A stretch of 64,000 nt of DNA from Acidobacteriota bacterium (GTDB lineage Bacteria > Acidobacteriota > Terriglobia > Terriglobales > Acidobacteriaceae): NCBI GenBank assembly GCA_021810625.1, contig JAJZIJ010000010.1, positions 1 through 64,000 on the forward strand, in the 5' to 3' direction. Positions 48,305-57,534 of this stretch are shown here, one piece after another. Below the pieces are notes generated by a model, which saw only the letters and a program-made list of their open reading frames with translations, was not told the origin of the DNA and did no database searches. Made by a program: the position numbers and the translations under genes. How positions within the stretch are numbered: position 1 is the stretch's first letter; the number at the start of each line of letters is the position of its first letter.

Positions 48305-49732
48305 TTATGGCTGATAGGTCCACAGGTCGTTGTGGTCATACAGCGTTCCCGTCGGATTACCGGAAGACAGACCTCCGAAGAGCCAGAGGTCGCCGGAAAC
48401 ATCCATCCAACTAACAGCGCCCGCGCGGTTCCCAGGAGCATTCGCTGCGGCAGGAACTCCCTCCGTACCGTAGACACTCATCGCGCCCACCGTATTGGCT
48501 CCGTTCACCCATGTCCAGGTCTGAGCGGCTGGGTTAAACATCCACAGATCGCCAAGATAACCCTGCGTTCCGGTCGAATCGTACCCCGTGCCGCCGAAAA
48601 GCCAGAGATCGCCAAAGACATCCATCCAAGAGACAGCACCCGCCCTGGCACCGGGGACGTTCGTGGCAGCAGCCATTCCCTGCGTGCCGTAAACGCCTTT
48701 TGCCCCCACCGTATTGGCTCCGCTCACCCAAGTCCAGGTCTTGGTCGCGGGGTTAAATTCCCACAGATCGTTCAGGTATCCCTGCGCTCCGGTCGAATCA
48801 TACCCGCTGCCACCGAAAAGCCAGAGGTTGCCATTGCTGTCTGTCCAACTGAGAGCAGAGATCCTCGCTCCGGGAACGTTTGTGGTCGCAGGGACTCCCT
48901 GCGTGCCGTAAACGCCTTTTGCTCCCACCGTATTGGATCCGCTCACCCAGATCCAAACCTGGGCGGTTGGGTTGAACTCCCATAGATCGTTCAGGTATCC
49001 CTGCGTGGGGCTTGTGTCCGTATCCTGTCCTCCAAAGAGCCAGAGGTTGCCGCTGCCATCTGTCCAACTGACAGCAGCCTGACGCGCTCCGGGAACGTTC
49101 GTGGTCGCCGCAACTCCCTGCGTGCCGTAGACGCCGGACGCATTCACGGTGTTGGCTCCGCTCATCCAGACCCAGGTCTGGGAGGCAATGTTGAATCTCC
49201 ACAGATCGTTCAGCACGCCCACCCCGCTGGTGGAGGCATTGCCATCCCCTCCAAAAAGCCAGAGGTTGCCACGCGCATCCTTCCAACTGACAGCGCCATG
49301 CCGTGATCCAGGAACATTTGTGGAAGCGGTGACGCCTTGCGTGCCATAGACACCGACGGCATTCGCCGTATTGGCTCCGCCCATCCATATCCAGGTCTGG
49401 GCATCCACGTCCAACTCCCACAGGTCATTCAGGTTATCCGCTGGCCCGCTTGGGGAGTAGCCCTCGCCACCGAAAAGCCAGAAGTTTCCGTCACGATCCG
49501 TCCAACCAACGGCGGAGTCGCGTGTTGGCGGGACGCTGGCAAACGAGGGAACTCCCTGCGTGCCATAGATGCCGTCGCCACCATTTGTCCCCACGGTGTT
49601 GCTACCGCTGACCCATAGCCATTGCTCGTCCCCGCTATGATAGATTCCGTTTGTGCAACCGATGCTCGCCCCACTCAGAAGAGAAGCGAGCACGCCGAGG
49701 AGAACGGTCGCGCTTACTTGTTGAATTTTCAT
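48305..49732 (-). CDS. Exported protein with six kelch-type repeats
   Basis: The 475-aa protein has a signal peptide ending near LSGASIGC, possibly a lipoprotein box. The rest is six tandem units of about 70 residues, each opening with W-x-W-x3-NTV-type text, then VYGTQGV, VPGAR, AVSW, GNLWLFGG and LNDLWEFNP. Six kelch-type blades suggest a closed beta-propeller. Units 4 to 6 are nearly identical to each other. It is probably cell-surface bound and binds a partner or sugar. It has no catalytic residues that I can see. The ATG at 49732 was chosen for its signal peptide. Confidence 0.85.
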   Translation of the reverse strand: MKIQQVSATVLLGVLASLLSGASIGCTNGIYHSGDEQWLWVSGSNTVGTNGGDGIYGTQGVPSFASVPPTRDSAVGWTDRDGNFWLFGGEGYSPSGPADNLNDLWELDVDAQTWIWMGGANTANAVGVYGTQGVTASTNVPGSRHGAVSWKDARGNLWLFGGDGNASTSGVGVLNDLWRFNIASQTWVWMSGANTVNASGVYGTQGVAATTNVPGARQAAVSWTDGSGNLWLFGGQDTDTSPTQGYLNDLWEFNPTAQVWIWVSGSNTVGAKGVYGTQGVPATTNVPGARISALSWTDSNGNLWLFGGSGYDSTGAQGYLNDLWEFNPATKTWTWVSGANTVGAKGVYGTQGMAAATNVPGARAGAVSWMDVFGDLWLFGGTGYDSTGTQGYLGDLWMFNPAAQTWTWVNGANTVGAMSVYGTEGVPAAANAPGNRAGAVSWMDVSGDLWLFGGLSSGNPTGTLYDHNDLWTYQP

Positions 49733-50080
49733 CGGAGTGTTTTTCCTCTCCGCTGCTCCAGCAGCATCCATAGCAAGAAACCATCCAGCTATCGTCAGAG
49801 GAAGCGCCAACGGTGATGCCCGATCATGCTCCCCCAGGGAGGGCGTCTCGCGGTAGGTTTTTTATCATAGCACTCCCGCCTTGGACGGGCCACTGACCGA
49901 CTTCATGGGTGCGCCTTCGGCCCAGAAAGGTGTGCTTTTTCTGAGATATACGCCAAGATGGATTGAGCGCGGATGGAGCGCCGCGCGCGGAGAAGCGTAG
50001 ACCGTGCCGGTTTCTGCTTGCGTCTTAGAGCAAAAAGTAGCAATATTTACTCTAAGATCAATGGACAGAGGAGTCCAGCC
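49733..50080. other. Divergent intergenic region, kelch gene / toxin-antitoxin pair
   Basis: No gene is supported. The left part is ordinary sequence. The right part carries the palindromic operator candidate listed separately, 25 bp before the antitoxin ATG. Confidence 0.5.
50024..50056. promoter_or_regulatory. Operator-like inverted repeat before the ParD-like gene
   Basis: CTTAGAG (50024-50030) and CTCTAAG (50050-50056) form perfect arms, extended inward by AAA/TTT after one mismatch. The site is 25 bp before the antitoxin start, where self-repression by type II antitoxins normally acts. Confidence 0.5.
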
Positions 50081-50371
50081 ATGCCCGACATCCAGAAAGT
50101 AAGCGTGGCCCTGACCGGCGAGCAGCTTGCCGCGCTTAAATCCGCAGTCGAAACGGGGGAGTATGCCACCACCAGCGAGATTGTTCGCGAGGCCATACGA
50201 GACTGGCAGTTCAAACGCGAATTGCGGCAGGAGGATGTCAAACGCCTGCGCAAGATGTGGAAGCAGGGCAGGGCAAGTGGGCCAGCCCAGCCGCTCGCCT
50301 TTGACGAGTTGCGCCGAGAAGCGCGGAAACGCTTGAAGACCTCAACCAAGCTGCGTGCCCATGCGGGCTGA
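50081..50371 (+). CDS. ParD-like antitoxin
   Basis: The 96-aa protein has a ribbon-helix-helix N-terminus (VSVALTGEQLAALKSAV, then ATTSEIVREAIRDW) and a charged C-terminal tail that should bind the toxin. This matches ParD/CopG-type antitoxins. The ATG at 50081 follows AGAGGAG by 8 bp. It overlaps the toxin gene by 17 bp, so translation is coupled, and a palindrome upstream suggests self-regulation. Confidence 0.85.
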   Translation: MPDIQKVSVALTGEQLAALKSAVETGEYATTSEIVREAIRDWQFKRELRQEDVKRLRKMWKQGRASGPAQPLAFDELRREARKRLKTSTKLRAHAG

Positions 50372-50672
50372 ACTACTTTGGAGTCCACAGGCCCGCGAGG
50401 ACTTGCTGGAGATTTATATTGTCATCGGACTGGATAACTCGGATGCCGCAGAACGATTTTTTACGGCAATGGAGGAGAAGGCTAATCTTCTGGTGAGCCA
50501 TCCTCGTCTGGGAGTGCGCCGCCCAGAAATCCAAAGCTCTGTGCGCATTTTGATGGAAGGGGCCTATCTGCTCCTTTACGAGACTCATCCAGACACCGAC
50601 GAGGGGACGATTGATAGCGTCGAAATTGTTCGCGTTGTCGATGGCCGCCGAGATTTAAGCAGACCGTTTTAA
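50355..50672 (+). CDS. ParE/RelE-superfamily toxin
   Basis: The 105-aa protein belongs to the RelE/ParE toxin fold. It has LLWSPQAREDLLEIYIVIG, a DAAERFFTAMEEKANLLVSHPRLGVRRPE block and ends VVDGRRDLSRPF. ParE-type toxins poison DNA gyrase; the relevant target here is unknown. The start may be 50355 or the ATG at 50361. It is paired with the overlapping antitoxin gene. Confidence 0.85.
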   Translation: MPMRAELLWSPQAREDLLEIYIVIGLDNSDAAERFFTAMEEKANLLVSHPRLGVRRPEIQSSVRILMEGAYLLLYETHPDTDEGTIDSVEIVRVVDGRRDLSRPF

Positions 50673-50872
50673 GAGATGGGAATTGTGATAATCGAATCCA
50701 TGCTGGGATGAGAGGGTATGGAATAAACGAGATATTTTTATCGTGATGTACCGTTGACCTCCCGCCCTTCGCAAAATCCGCGAAGGACGGGGCACCCGGC
50801 ATTGCGACACGTTGGATGTCCGGCTATTGTTAAACCTTGCAAAAGTGATACTTTGGGCGAGGGGGGAACTGC

Positions 50873-51577
50873 ATGGGTTTTATCTCAAATGCGGAGGACG
50901 TGGCACGGTCTGCAATGGCATCCATCGACCCTTCGCTTACTGACAAATATGCTGCCCTGATCCAGTTTTTGATCTCCAGCCCAACCGCAGCTTCGGCGCT
51001 ACGGGGGAAAAATGCGCCGTCGGTTGGCAGCGAGGCATACATACGCAAGCAGGCAGAAAGTTTCAAGTCTGGCAGAGGTTTGTTAGCTCCGAAACTTCCC
51101 TCGACCGTGCCTGACGAAATGGTTTCTTTTATCCTGCACCATTATTTTGATGTCTCGGAAGATCGGCTGGAGAATGTCAAGCATGAACACTTGCTTTCGA
51201 TGGCCGCAGAAAATTTGGTTGGCGGTTTACTGGAACGCTATCTTGCGAGTGCCATTGAACCGCACGGATGGATTTGGTGTTCTGGCTCCATGATTCGGGC
51301 TGTTGACTTCATCAAACCTCCGCATGCTCGCAAAGAACATTGGCGACTTCTTCAGGTCAAAAATCGTGACAACTCAGAGAATTCGTCCTCAAGCGCAATC
51401 CGGGGCGGAACAACCATTGAGAAATGGTTTCGTACCTTCAGCCGCAAACCGGGATCCAATTGGGCTGCGTTTCCTGATGTTTCGCTGCGCTCTGTAGTTT
51501 CTGAGGATGGCTTCCGTGCCTTTGTTGAAAGCTACCTGCACAACCTGCGAGAGGCAAACTCAAAGCGTGAACCCTGA
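50873..51577 (+). CDS. SinI-family type II restriction endonuclease
   Basis: The 234-aa protein resembles R.SinI, which cuts GGWCC sites. Shared text includes DKYAALIQFLISSP, VGSEAYIRKQAE, PDEMVSFIL, WIWCSGSMIRAVDFIKPP and LLQVKNRDNSENSSSSAIR with GTTIEKWFRTFSRKPGSNW. The QVKNRD stretch is the likely metal/catalytic part. It faces the methyltransferase gene tail to tail with 15 bp between stops. GC is lower than in neighbouring core genes, consistent with transfer. Cut site inferred from the family, not proven. Confidence 0.85.
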   Translation: MGFISNAEDVARSAMASIDPSLTDKYAALIQFLISSPTAASALRGKNAPSVGSEAYIRKQAESFKSGRGLLAPKLPSTVPDEMVSFILHHYFDVSEDRLENVKHEHLLSMAAENLVGGLLERYLASAIEPHGWIWCSGSMIRAVDFIKPPHARKEHWRLLQVKNRDNSENSSSSAIRGGTTIEKWFRTFSRKPGSNWAAFPDVSLRSVVSEDGFRAFVESYLHNLREANSKREP

Positions 51578-51592
51578 TTGGAGTAGAAAATT

Positions 51593-53083
51593 TCAAACCG
51601 TCATCTGTGATTGAAAGAGCGCCATCTGCTCGTCGTCCCGCGTATCCCAATTACGCGATTTTCGTGATTGCTTACTCTTCCCCGTTGAATTATCCAGCCC
51701 CATGACGGCTCGCGTTTGCGCTTCCCAGGAGATTTCATCGGTGTTTTTGTAGCGGCTGAATGGAAAGTTGGCGGGTGGCCTCTCATCCTTGCCGTTCATG
51801 TGCGCGAGGATGGCTCTTCCCACGGCCTCGCCCAATCCCACGGGAACTGCGTTGCCGATCTGGCGGTATTGATCCGACATGGAGCCGCACACAATCCAAT
51901 CGTCTGAGAATTGCTGGATGCGTTTATATTCCTGAATGGAAAGTGGACGATCTTCCGTCGGATGGCAAATATCCGTGGCAGGCATACATGGCGATGTGAC
52001 CAGCGTGCAGGAGGGTTTCTCCCAATCGAGTCGCCGCAAAAATCCAGTCTTTCCGCCGCCAGCATCCAGGGAACCGCGAAGCGCCTCACGGTGAAGCTCC
52101 GCGGGCAAATGCTTCCAATACTGCCCGGGGCCAAGCATCCGGTAGAAACGCAAGCGACCCTCAGGAAACTCGTCATGGTCGCCTGCTTTTGGGTCAAGCC
52201 CATCCAGAGCCTCTCGCAGTGTTCTCCATTTGGGCAGGCCGAAAGATGGGTCTTGCGAATGCGTTGGAACAAGGTGTGGCAGCTTCGTCCCATCGCGGGC
52301 ACAGAGGAGAATGACGCGCTCTCGCGATTGCGGAACGCCAAAGTTGGCTGCGTTGTAGAGGTTAAATGTAACGCCATACCCGGCAGCGCGCAGCTTTTTT
52401 AGTACGTGCATCAGCGCTCCGCCGGGCCGTTCCTCTTTGTCAGGAATCCAGTCGCCGTTGCGCTCGACGTGGGGACGATGGCTCAGTGGAGCCGACAAAA
52501 GACCACGCACGTTCTCGATGACTGCATACTTCGGGCGTAGGTCGAGGATCAAATCAACATACCGAAGCAGCGCGTTGCCGCGCTCATCTTTGAAGCCTCG
52601 ACGAGCGCCCGCAGTCGAAAACGCCTGACACGGCGGACCACCCACCATCACGTCAATCTCTGCGGAACGGTCGAGACCGGAAGCGGCGCGAATTGCGGCA
52701 GCGTCATATTTCCAGACATCTCCAAGCAGCGCAATATCCGGTCGATTCGCCACAATCGTGCGGCGGCAGGTCTTGTCCATCTCGCAGGCCAGCAGAACGT
52801 GGATGCCTGCTTTCTCCAGCCCCTGATCGAGTCCCATCGCGCCTGAAAAGAAAGACAGCGCCTTGATGTCCGGCAGGGTTCCCGCCCTGCGTGGCTTGTC
52901 CTCTGGCACCTTTGCCCCGCCCGACGAGAGAAAGGTGGCGACGGCCTCATCTGTCGTGATCCACAGCTTGCCAATCTGTCGCCCATGCAACGCGCCGGAG
53001 CGGAGAAGCGCTCTTGCCCGTTGCTCGGAAACGCCAATTTTTATCGCCGCATCTCTGGCGGAAATTGCATCGGGTATGCTCAT
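51593..53083 (-). CDS. C5-cytosine DNA methyltransferase with N-terminal excisionase-like HTH
   Basis: The 496-aa protein is the modification partner of the adjacent endonuclease. It has the ordered C5-methyltransferase motifs: [16 protein letters not shown] (motif I, near residue 78), GGPPCQAFS with catalytic Cys (motif IV, near 148), ENVRGLL (VI), [12 protein letters not shown] (VIII) and [17 protein letters not shown] (X). Residues about 8-55 ([30 protein letters not shown]) look like a MerR/excisionase-type winged helix that could let the enzyme control its own operon. No separate C protein is present. Confidence 0.9.
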   Translation of the reverse strand: MSIPDAISARDAAIKIGVSEQRARALLRSGALHGRQIGKLWITTDEAVATFLSSGGAKVPEDKPRRAGTLPDIKALSFFSGAMGLDQGLEKAGIHVLLACEMDKTCRRTIVANRPDIALLGDVWKYDAAAIRAASGLDRSAEIDVMVGGPPCQAFSTAGARRGFKDERGNALLRYVDLILDLRPKYAVIENVRGLLSAPLSHRPHVERNGDWIPDKEERPGGALMHVLKKLRAAGYGVTFNLYNAANFGVPQSRERVILLCARDGTKLPHLVPTHSQDPSFGLPKWRTLREALDGLDPKAGDHDEFPEGRLRFYRMLGPGQYWKHLPAELHREALRGSLDAGGGKTGFLRRLDWEKPSCTLVTSPCMPATDICHPTEDRPLSIQEYKRIQQFSDDWIVCGSMSDQYRQIGNAVPVGLGEAVGRAILAHMNGKDERPPANFPFSRYKNTDEISWEAQTRAVMGLDNSTGKSKQSRKSRNWDTRDDEQMALFQSQMTV

Positions 53084-53232
53084 GGTTTCGCCTGCGAAAT
53101 TGTAGACAAACCAAACCTAACATGCCAGAAATATGCGGCGCAAATCATGGTCTGCAACCCGCCTGCATTACACTGGACGGTACCCTGCTTCCGCTTGATT
53201 TTTTGAAAGAACGGCTTGGGAACAATCCATTC

Positions 53233-53736
53233 ATGATCAATCCCTCCATTGTTATTCTCGATTTTGGCTCGCAATACACGCAGCTCATCGCGCGGCGCAT
53301 CCGTGAGCAGAATGTCTACTCCGTTGTGCTGCCCTGCACGGCCTCGCTGGCTCAGATTGAACAGGCCAACCCGGTTGGAATTATTCTCTCCGGCGGGCCA
53401 AGCTCGGTCTACGACACCGACGCTCCGCCTGCCGATGCGCGGCTGCTGGCGCTGGGCAAGCCCATTCTTGGCATCTGCTATGGATTGCAATTCATCACGC
53501 ATCACCTGGGCGGCAAAGTGCGCTCGGCTGCGCGCCGCGAGTACGGCCATGCCGAGGTGGAGATCGTCGTCCAAACGCGGGTGCCCCAAGTCTCGATTTT
53601 GAGACCTGGGATTTCAGAAATTGCCGCAGGCGCGCTCAAGCTCATCACGGATGAAAAGAAAACCAATAGAAAGTTTCAGGAGCGCTTCAGGGTCTTTGAA
53701 TCCACCCACCCAAAGTTTTGTTACCCCTTGACCTGA
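53233..53736 (+). pseudogene. guaA: Truncated guaA (GMP synthase N-terminal fragment)
   Basis: The first about 115 residues match the glutamine amidotransferase domain of GMP synthase: [28 protein letters not shown], and the nucleophile Cys in GICYGLQ. After [11 protein letters not shown] (about base 53570) the homology stops, before the catalytic His and Glu and the entire ATP-pyrophosphatase domain. An unrelated tail of about 50 residues closes at 53736. A palindrome CCCCAAGTCTC...GAGACCTGGG lies at the break. A full guaA (about 510 aa) must be elsewhere if GMP is made this way. Confidence 0.8.
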
Positions 53737-53751
53737 AAATGCTCTACATTC

Positions 53752-56700
53752 CTATGCGCCCGCTGCAATCTGTTCAGCATGGAGAACCTGGAGCGCTCGC
53801 ACTGAAATGGCTTCCTTCTGCAACGATGTAATCCCCTCCGCAGCGGCGCGCGCGGCAGAGAGCGTGGTAATCGTTGGAATGCGTTGGAGGATCGCGGCGC
53901 GCCGGATCGCCTTGTCGTCGAAAAACGTATCCTGACCATGCGGCGTGTTGATGATGAGATGGATTCGCTCGCCCTTGATGAGATCGACGACGTTCGGGCG
54001 ACCCTCCTTCACCTTGAAGACGCGCTCGACGGAAAACCCCGCAGCCTCCAACGTATCCGCAGTTCCGTGCGTGGCGACCATCTTGAAGCCAAGCTCGACA
54101 AACTGGCGGGCAACCGGAATGATGGCAGGCTTGTCCCGGTCGCGCACGCTGAGGAAGATGGTTCCCTGCGTGGGAAGTTTCTGGCCGGCAGAGAGCTGCG
54201 CCTTGGCGAAGGCCTCGCCAAAATTATCGGCGACTCCCATCACTTCTCCGGTGGATTTCATCTCCGGCCCCAGCAGCATATCGACGCCGGGAAATTTATT
54301 CCAAGGGAATACTGGAGATTTTACAAAGTAGTAGGGGCCAGTCTCGATGTCCTTGCGCTGCTCGACCTGCTCCGGTAAAAACTCGCGCAGCTTGCGTCCA
54401 GTCATCAGACGCAGCGCGATCTTTGCCAGCGGCACTCCGGTCGCCTTCGACACATACGGAACCGTGCGTGAGGCGCGAGGATTGACCTCAATCACATAGA
54501 CCTTATCCCGTTGCACGGCGAACTGGATATTCACCAGCCCCACCACATGCAGGGCCAGCGCCAGCTTGCGCGTGTACTCGCGGATGGTTTGCAGCGTGGC
54601 CTCGGAGAGATCGACAGACGGCAACACGCAGGAAGAATCGCCGGAGTGAATGCCCGCCTCCTCAATGTGCTGCATGATGCCAGCGATAACAACATCCTCG
54701 CCGTCACAGAGCGCGTCCACGTCCACTTCAATGGCATCTTCGAGAAAATGATCAATCAGCACAGGGCGCTCCTGCGAATACTCGACCGCCTCGCGCATGT
54801 AGCGCGTCACTTCGCTGTCGTCGTAGGCAATCACCATCGCGCGCCCGCCGAGAACATACGATGGCCGCACCAGCACGGGATAGCCAATGCTCTGTGCGCC
54901 TGCCACGGCCTCTTCCACGCTGGTGGCCATCACGCCGGGGGGCTGAGGAATCTCCATCTCTTCGATCAACTTGCCAAAGCGCTTGCGATCTTCGGCCAGG
55001 TCAATCGACTCCGGCGATGTGCCGAGAATGTTGACGCCGACGGCCTTCAACGGCAGCGCCAGATTCAGCGGAGTCTGTCCGCCGAATTGCACAATCATGC
55101 CCACCGATGCGCCGGAAGCGGTCTCATGCTCGTAAATTTCGATGACATCTTCAAAGGTGAGCGGCTCAAAATACAGTCGGTCGCTGGTGTCGTAATCGGT
55201 CGAGACTGTCTCTGGATTGCAGTTGACCATGATCGCCTCATAGCCGTCTTCCTTGAGCGCAAAGGCCGCATGGCAGCAGCAATAATCGAACTCGATTCCC
55301 TGCCCGATTCGATTCGGCCCACTCCCCAGAATGATGACTTTTTTCTTGCTGGTCGGCGTGGCTTCATCCTCTTCGTCGTAGCAGGAATAAAAATATGGCG
55401 TGAAACTTTCAAACTCCGCCGCGCAGGTATCCACCAGCTTGTACACGGGACGAATGCCATGCTGATTGCGAATGTGGCGAATTTTATTCTGCGCGGCACG
55501 CGACGTCATGCCCCAGACATCGCCCAGACGCGCATCGGAGATGCCCATGCGCTTGGCCTTGCGCAGCATTTCCTTCGGCACGCTTTCAGCCGTATGCTCG
55601 CCAATGGCGGCAATCATGTCCGTCACTTCCTTGATCTGGTGCAGGAACCACGGGTCAATGGAGGTCATGCGCGCCACTTCGCGGACGGAAAATCCACGAC
55701 GAAAAGCGTAGCGAATATACGCCAGCCGCTCTGGATGCGGCGTGACCAAACGTTGCGTCAGACGGCGCGGCTCGATGATCTCCGAACTCATGCTCTTGCC
55801 CGTATCGAGCGAGCGCAGCGCCTTCATCATGGATTCCTTGAAGGTGCGGCCAATGGCCATCACCTCTCCCACGGACTTCATCTGCGGGCCTAAACCTTCG
55901 TCGGCTCCGGGAAATTTCTCAAATTGCCATTTGGGAATTTTGACGACAACATAATCAATCGACGGCTCAAAACATGCGGGTGTCTTCTGCGTGATGTCAT
56001 TGGGAATCTCGTCGAGCGTGTAGCCAACGGCCAGACGCGCCGCGATTTTTGCGATGGGAAATCCCGTGGCTTTGGAGGCCAGCGCCGAGGAGCGCGAGAC
56101 ACGCGGATTCATCTCAATGACCACCATGCGGCCCGTCGTGGGATGAACACCGAACTGCACATTCGACCCGCCCGTCTCGACGCCAATCTCGCGGATGACG
56201 CGAATCGCGGCATCGCGCATGGCCTGATATTCACGGTCAGTCAGCGTTTGCGCGGGCGCGACGGTAATCGAATCGCCGGTATGCACGCCCATCGGATCGA
56301 GGTTTTCAATTGAGCAGATGATGATGACGTTGTCGGCCAGATCGCGCATCACCTCCAGCTCGTACTCCTTCCAACCGAGGACGGATTCTTCAATCAGGCA
56401 CTCATGCACGGGCGAGAGATCGAGTCCGCGCGAGAGGATTTCCATCAATTCTTCGCGGTTATAAGACAATCCCCCGCCGGAGCCACCGAGCGTAAACGAC
56501 GGACGAATGATGACCGGAAAGCCAATTTTGCTGGCAAATTCCAATCCATCGCGAAGATTGTTGACCAGCGCCGAGCGCGGCACGTCGAGGCCGATGCGGT
56601 ACATGGCATCTTTGAAGAGCAGCCGATCTTCGGCTTTTTTGATGGCTTCCAGTTTCGCGCCGATCAACTCCACTCCGTACTTTTCGAGAATGCCGGAGTC

Positions 56701-57033
56701 GGATAGCTCAACGGCGAGATTGAGCGCCGTCTGTCCGCCAACGGTGGGCAGAATCGCAAAGACCCCAGGCTTGGCGGCCATCATCTCCACTTCCAGGCGG
56801 ATGATCTCTTCGAGATACTGCACGGTCAACGGCTCAATGTAGGTGCGGTCGGCCAGTTCCGGGTCGGTCATAATGGTGGCTGGGTTGGAGTTGACCAGCA
56901 CCACTTCATAACCCTCAGCGCGCAGGGCTTTGCAGGCCTGCGTGCCGGAGTAGTCAAACTCCGCCGATTGACCAATGACGATTGGCCCGGAGCCAATCAC
57001 AAGAATTTTTACGATGTCATTTCTGCGTGGCAT
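53752..57033 (-). CDS. carB: Carbamoyl-phosphate synthase large subunit
   Basis: CarB makes carbamoyl phosphate for pyrimidines and arginine from bicarbonate, ammonia and two ATP. The 1093-aa protein has both ATP-grasp halves. The first contains [17 protein letters not shown], and [20 protein letters not shown]; the second has [17 protein letters not shown] and [20 protein letters not shown]. It ends with the MGS-like allosteric domain ([22 protein letters not shown]). The start at 57033 is well supported. It is separated from carA by 1.75 kb of accessory genes. Confidence 0.96.
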   Translation of the reverse strand: MPRRNDIVKILVIGSGPIVIGQSAEFDYSGTQACKALRAEGYEVVLVNSNPATIMTDPELADRTYIEPLTVQYLEEIIRLEVEMMAAKPGVFAILPTVGGQTALNLAVELSDSGILEKYGVELIGAKLEAIKKAEDRLLFKDAMYRIGLDVPRSALVNNLRDGLEFASKIGFPVIIRPSFTLGGSGGGLSYNREELMEILSRGLDLSPVHECLIEESVLGWKEYELEVMRDLADNVIIICSIENLDPMGVHTGDSITVAPAQTLTDREYQAMRDAAIRVIREIGVETGGSNVQFGVHPTTGRMVVIEMNPRVSRSSALASKATGFPIAKIAARLAVGYTLDEIPNDITQKTPACFEPSIDYVVVKIPKWQFEKFPGADEGLGPQMKSVGEVMAIGRTFKESMMKALRSLDTGKSMSSEIIEPRRLTQRLVTPHPERLAYIRYAFRRGFSVREVARMTSIDPWFLHQIKEVTDMIAAIGEHTAESVPKEMLRKAKRMGISDARLGDVWGMTSRAAQNKIRHIRNQHGIRPVYKLVDTCAAEFESFTPYFYSCYDEEDEATPTSKKKVIILGSGPNRIGQGIEFDYCCCHAAFALKEDGYEAIMVNCNPETVSTDYDTSDRLYFEPLTFEDVIEIYEHETASGASVGMIVQFGGQTPLNLALPLKAVGVNILGTSPESIDLAEDRKRFGKLIEEMEIPQPPGVMATSVEEAVAGAQSIGYPVLVRPSYVLGGRAMVIAYDDSEVTRYMREAVEYSQERPVLIDHFLEDAIEVDVDALCDGEDVVIAGIMQHIEEAGIHSGDSSCVLPSVDLSEATLQTIREYTRKLALALHVVGLVNIQFAVQRDKVYVIEVNPRASRTVPYVSKATGVPLAKIALRLMTGRKLREFLPEQVEQRKDIETGPYYFVKSPVFPWNKFPGVDMLLGPEMKSTGEVMGVADNFGEAFAKAQLSAGQKLPTQGTIFLSVRDRDKPAIIPVARQFVELGFKMVATHGTADTLEAAGFSVERVFKVKEGRPNVVDLIKGERIHLIINTPHGQDTFFDDKAIRRAAILQRIPTITTLSAARAAAEGITSLQKEAISVRALQVLHAEQIAAGA

Positions 57034-57039
57034 ATTTAT

Positions 57040-57306
57040 TTAGTCGTAGACTTCTTTCCTGTGTCCAATTTTCAACACAAGCACAATCAGTTCGTGATCG
57101 CGCAATTCGCAGATGGCCCGATAGTTGCCAATTCTGTAGCGCCAATATCCTTTAAACTTGCCGGTCAAGGCTGTTCCCAATCGTCGTGGATCAGGCTCCG
57201 CTACCACTCTTTCGTGGAAGTACGCGAGTATGAATGCCTGAATTTCCCGATCCAGCTTTCCGAACTGTTTTCCGGCGCTTTTGTTGAAGGATACTTTCCA
57301 GTCCAT
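57040..57306 (-). CDS. RelE-family toxin
   Basis: The 88-aa protein has the RelE fold pattern: MDWKVSFNKSAGKQFGKLD, then DPRRLGTALTGKFKGYWRYRIGNYRAICELRD and IGHRKEVYD. RelE-type toxins cleave mRNA on the ribosome. It begins inside the antitoxin reading frame and ends 6 bp before carB. In-frame codons up to 57345 are rejected because the family starts at the Met of MDWKV. It is paired with the RHH antitoxin. Confidence 0.88.
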   Translation of the reverse strand: MDWKVSFNKSAGKQFGKLDREIQAFILAYFHERVVAEPDPRRLGTALTGKFKGYWRYRIGNYRAICELRDHELIVLVLKIGHRKEVYD

Positions 57307-57502
57307 ACTTTTTTGCCAATTCTTCCATGCTGATGGTTGGCTCATTGCGCCGTGAAATTTCTACCGCCAACAAATAATCTTCCTGATCCTCAATATATTG
57401 CCGGATGGCTTCCTTCGCGTAGTAACTTTTCGTCCGCCCAGTTTCCTTGGCAAGCCGATCCAAGCGCTTTTCCATCTCCGGCTCTAATCGCACTCCCAGC
57501 AT
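57191..57502 (-). CDS. RelB-like antitoxin with extended C-terminus
   Basis: The 103-aa protein starts MLGVRLEPEMEKRLDRLAKETGRTKSYYAKEAI, a ribbon-helix-helix of the RelB/DinJ type, and continues with MEELAKKYGLES, where antitoxins of this type normally stop. Here the frame runs on for about 33 residues into the toxin gene, giving a 116-bp overlap. The extra tail (rich in Arg, Lys and Gly) looks like translated toxin antisense frame rather than conserved protein. Loss of the stop codon or a sequencing error would explain it. Confidence 0.85.
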   Translation of the reverse strand: MLGVRLEPEMEKRLDRLAKETGRTKSYYAKEAIRQYIEDQEDYLLAVEISRRNEPTISMEELAKKYGLESILQQKRRKTVRKAGSGNSGIHTRVLPRKSGSGA

Positions 57503-57514
57503 GATTGCACCTCC

Positions 57515-57534
57515 CTGTTAAACAAGTTTAACAG
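57515..57534. promoter_or_regulatory. Palindromic operator candidate of the RelBE-like pair
   Basis: CTGTTAAAC AA GTTTAACAG is a perfect 9-bp inverted repeat, 12 bp before the antitoxin ATG. The stop codon of the upstream GIY-YIG gene lies within it. Position and symmetry suit antitoxin autorepression. Confidence 0.6.

Noticed and set aside
53233-53736. Archaeal-type split GMP synthase subunit A
   Set aside because: The fragment lacks the His and Glu of the amidotransferase triad and ends in unrelated sequence, so a functional stand-alone subunit is unlikely.
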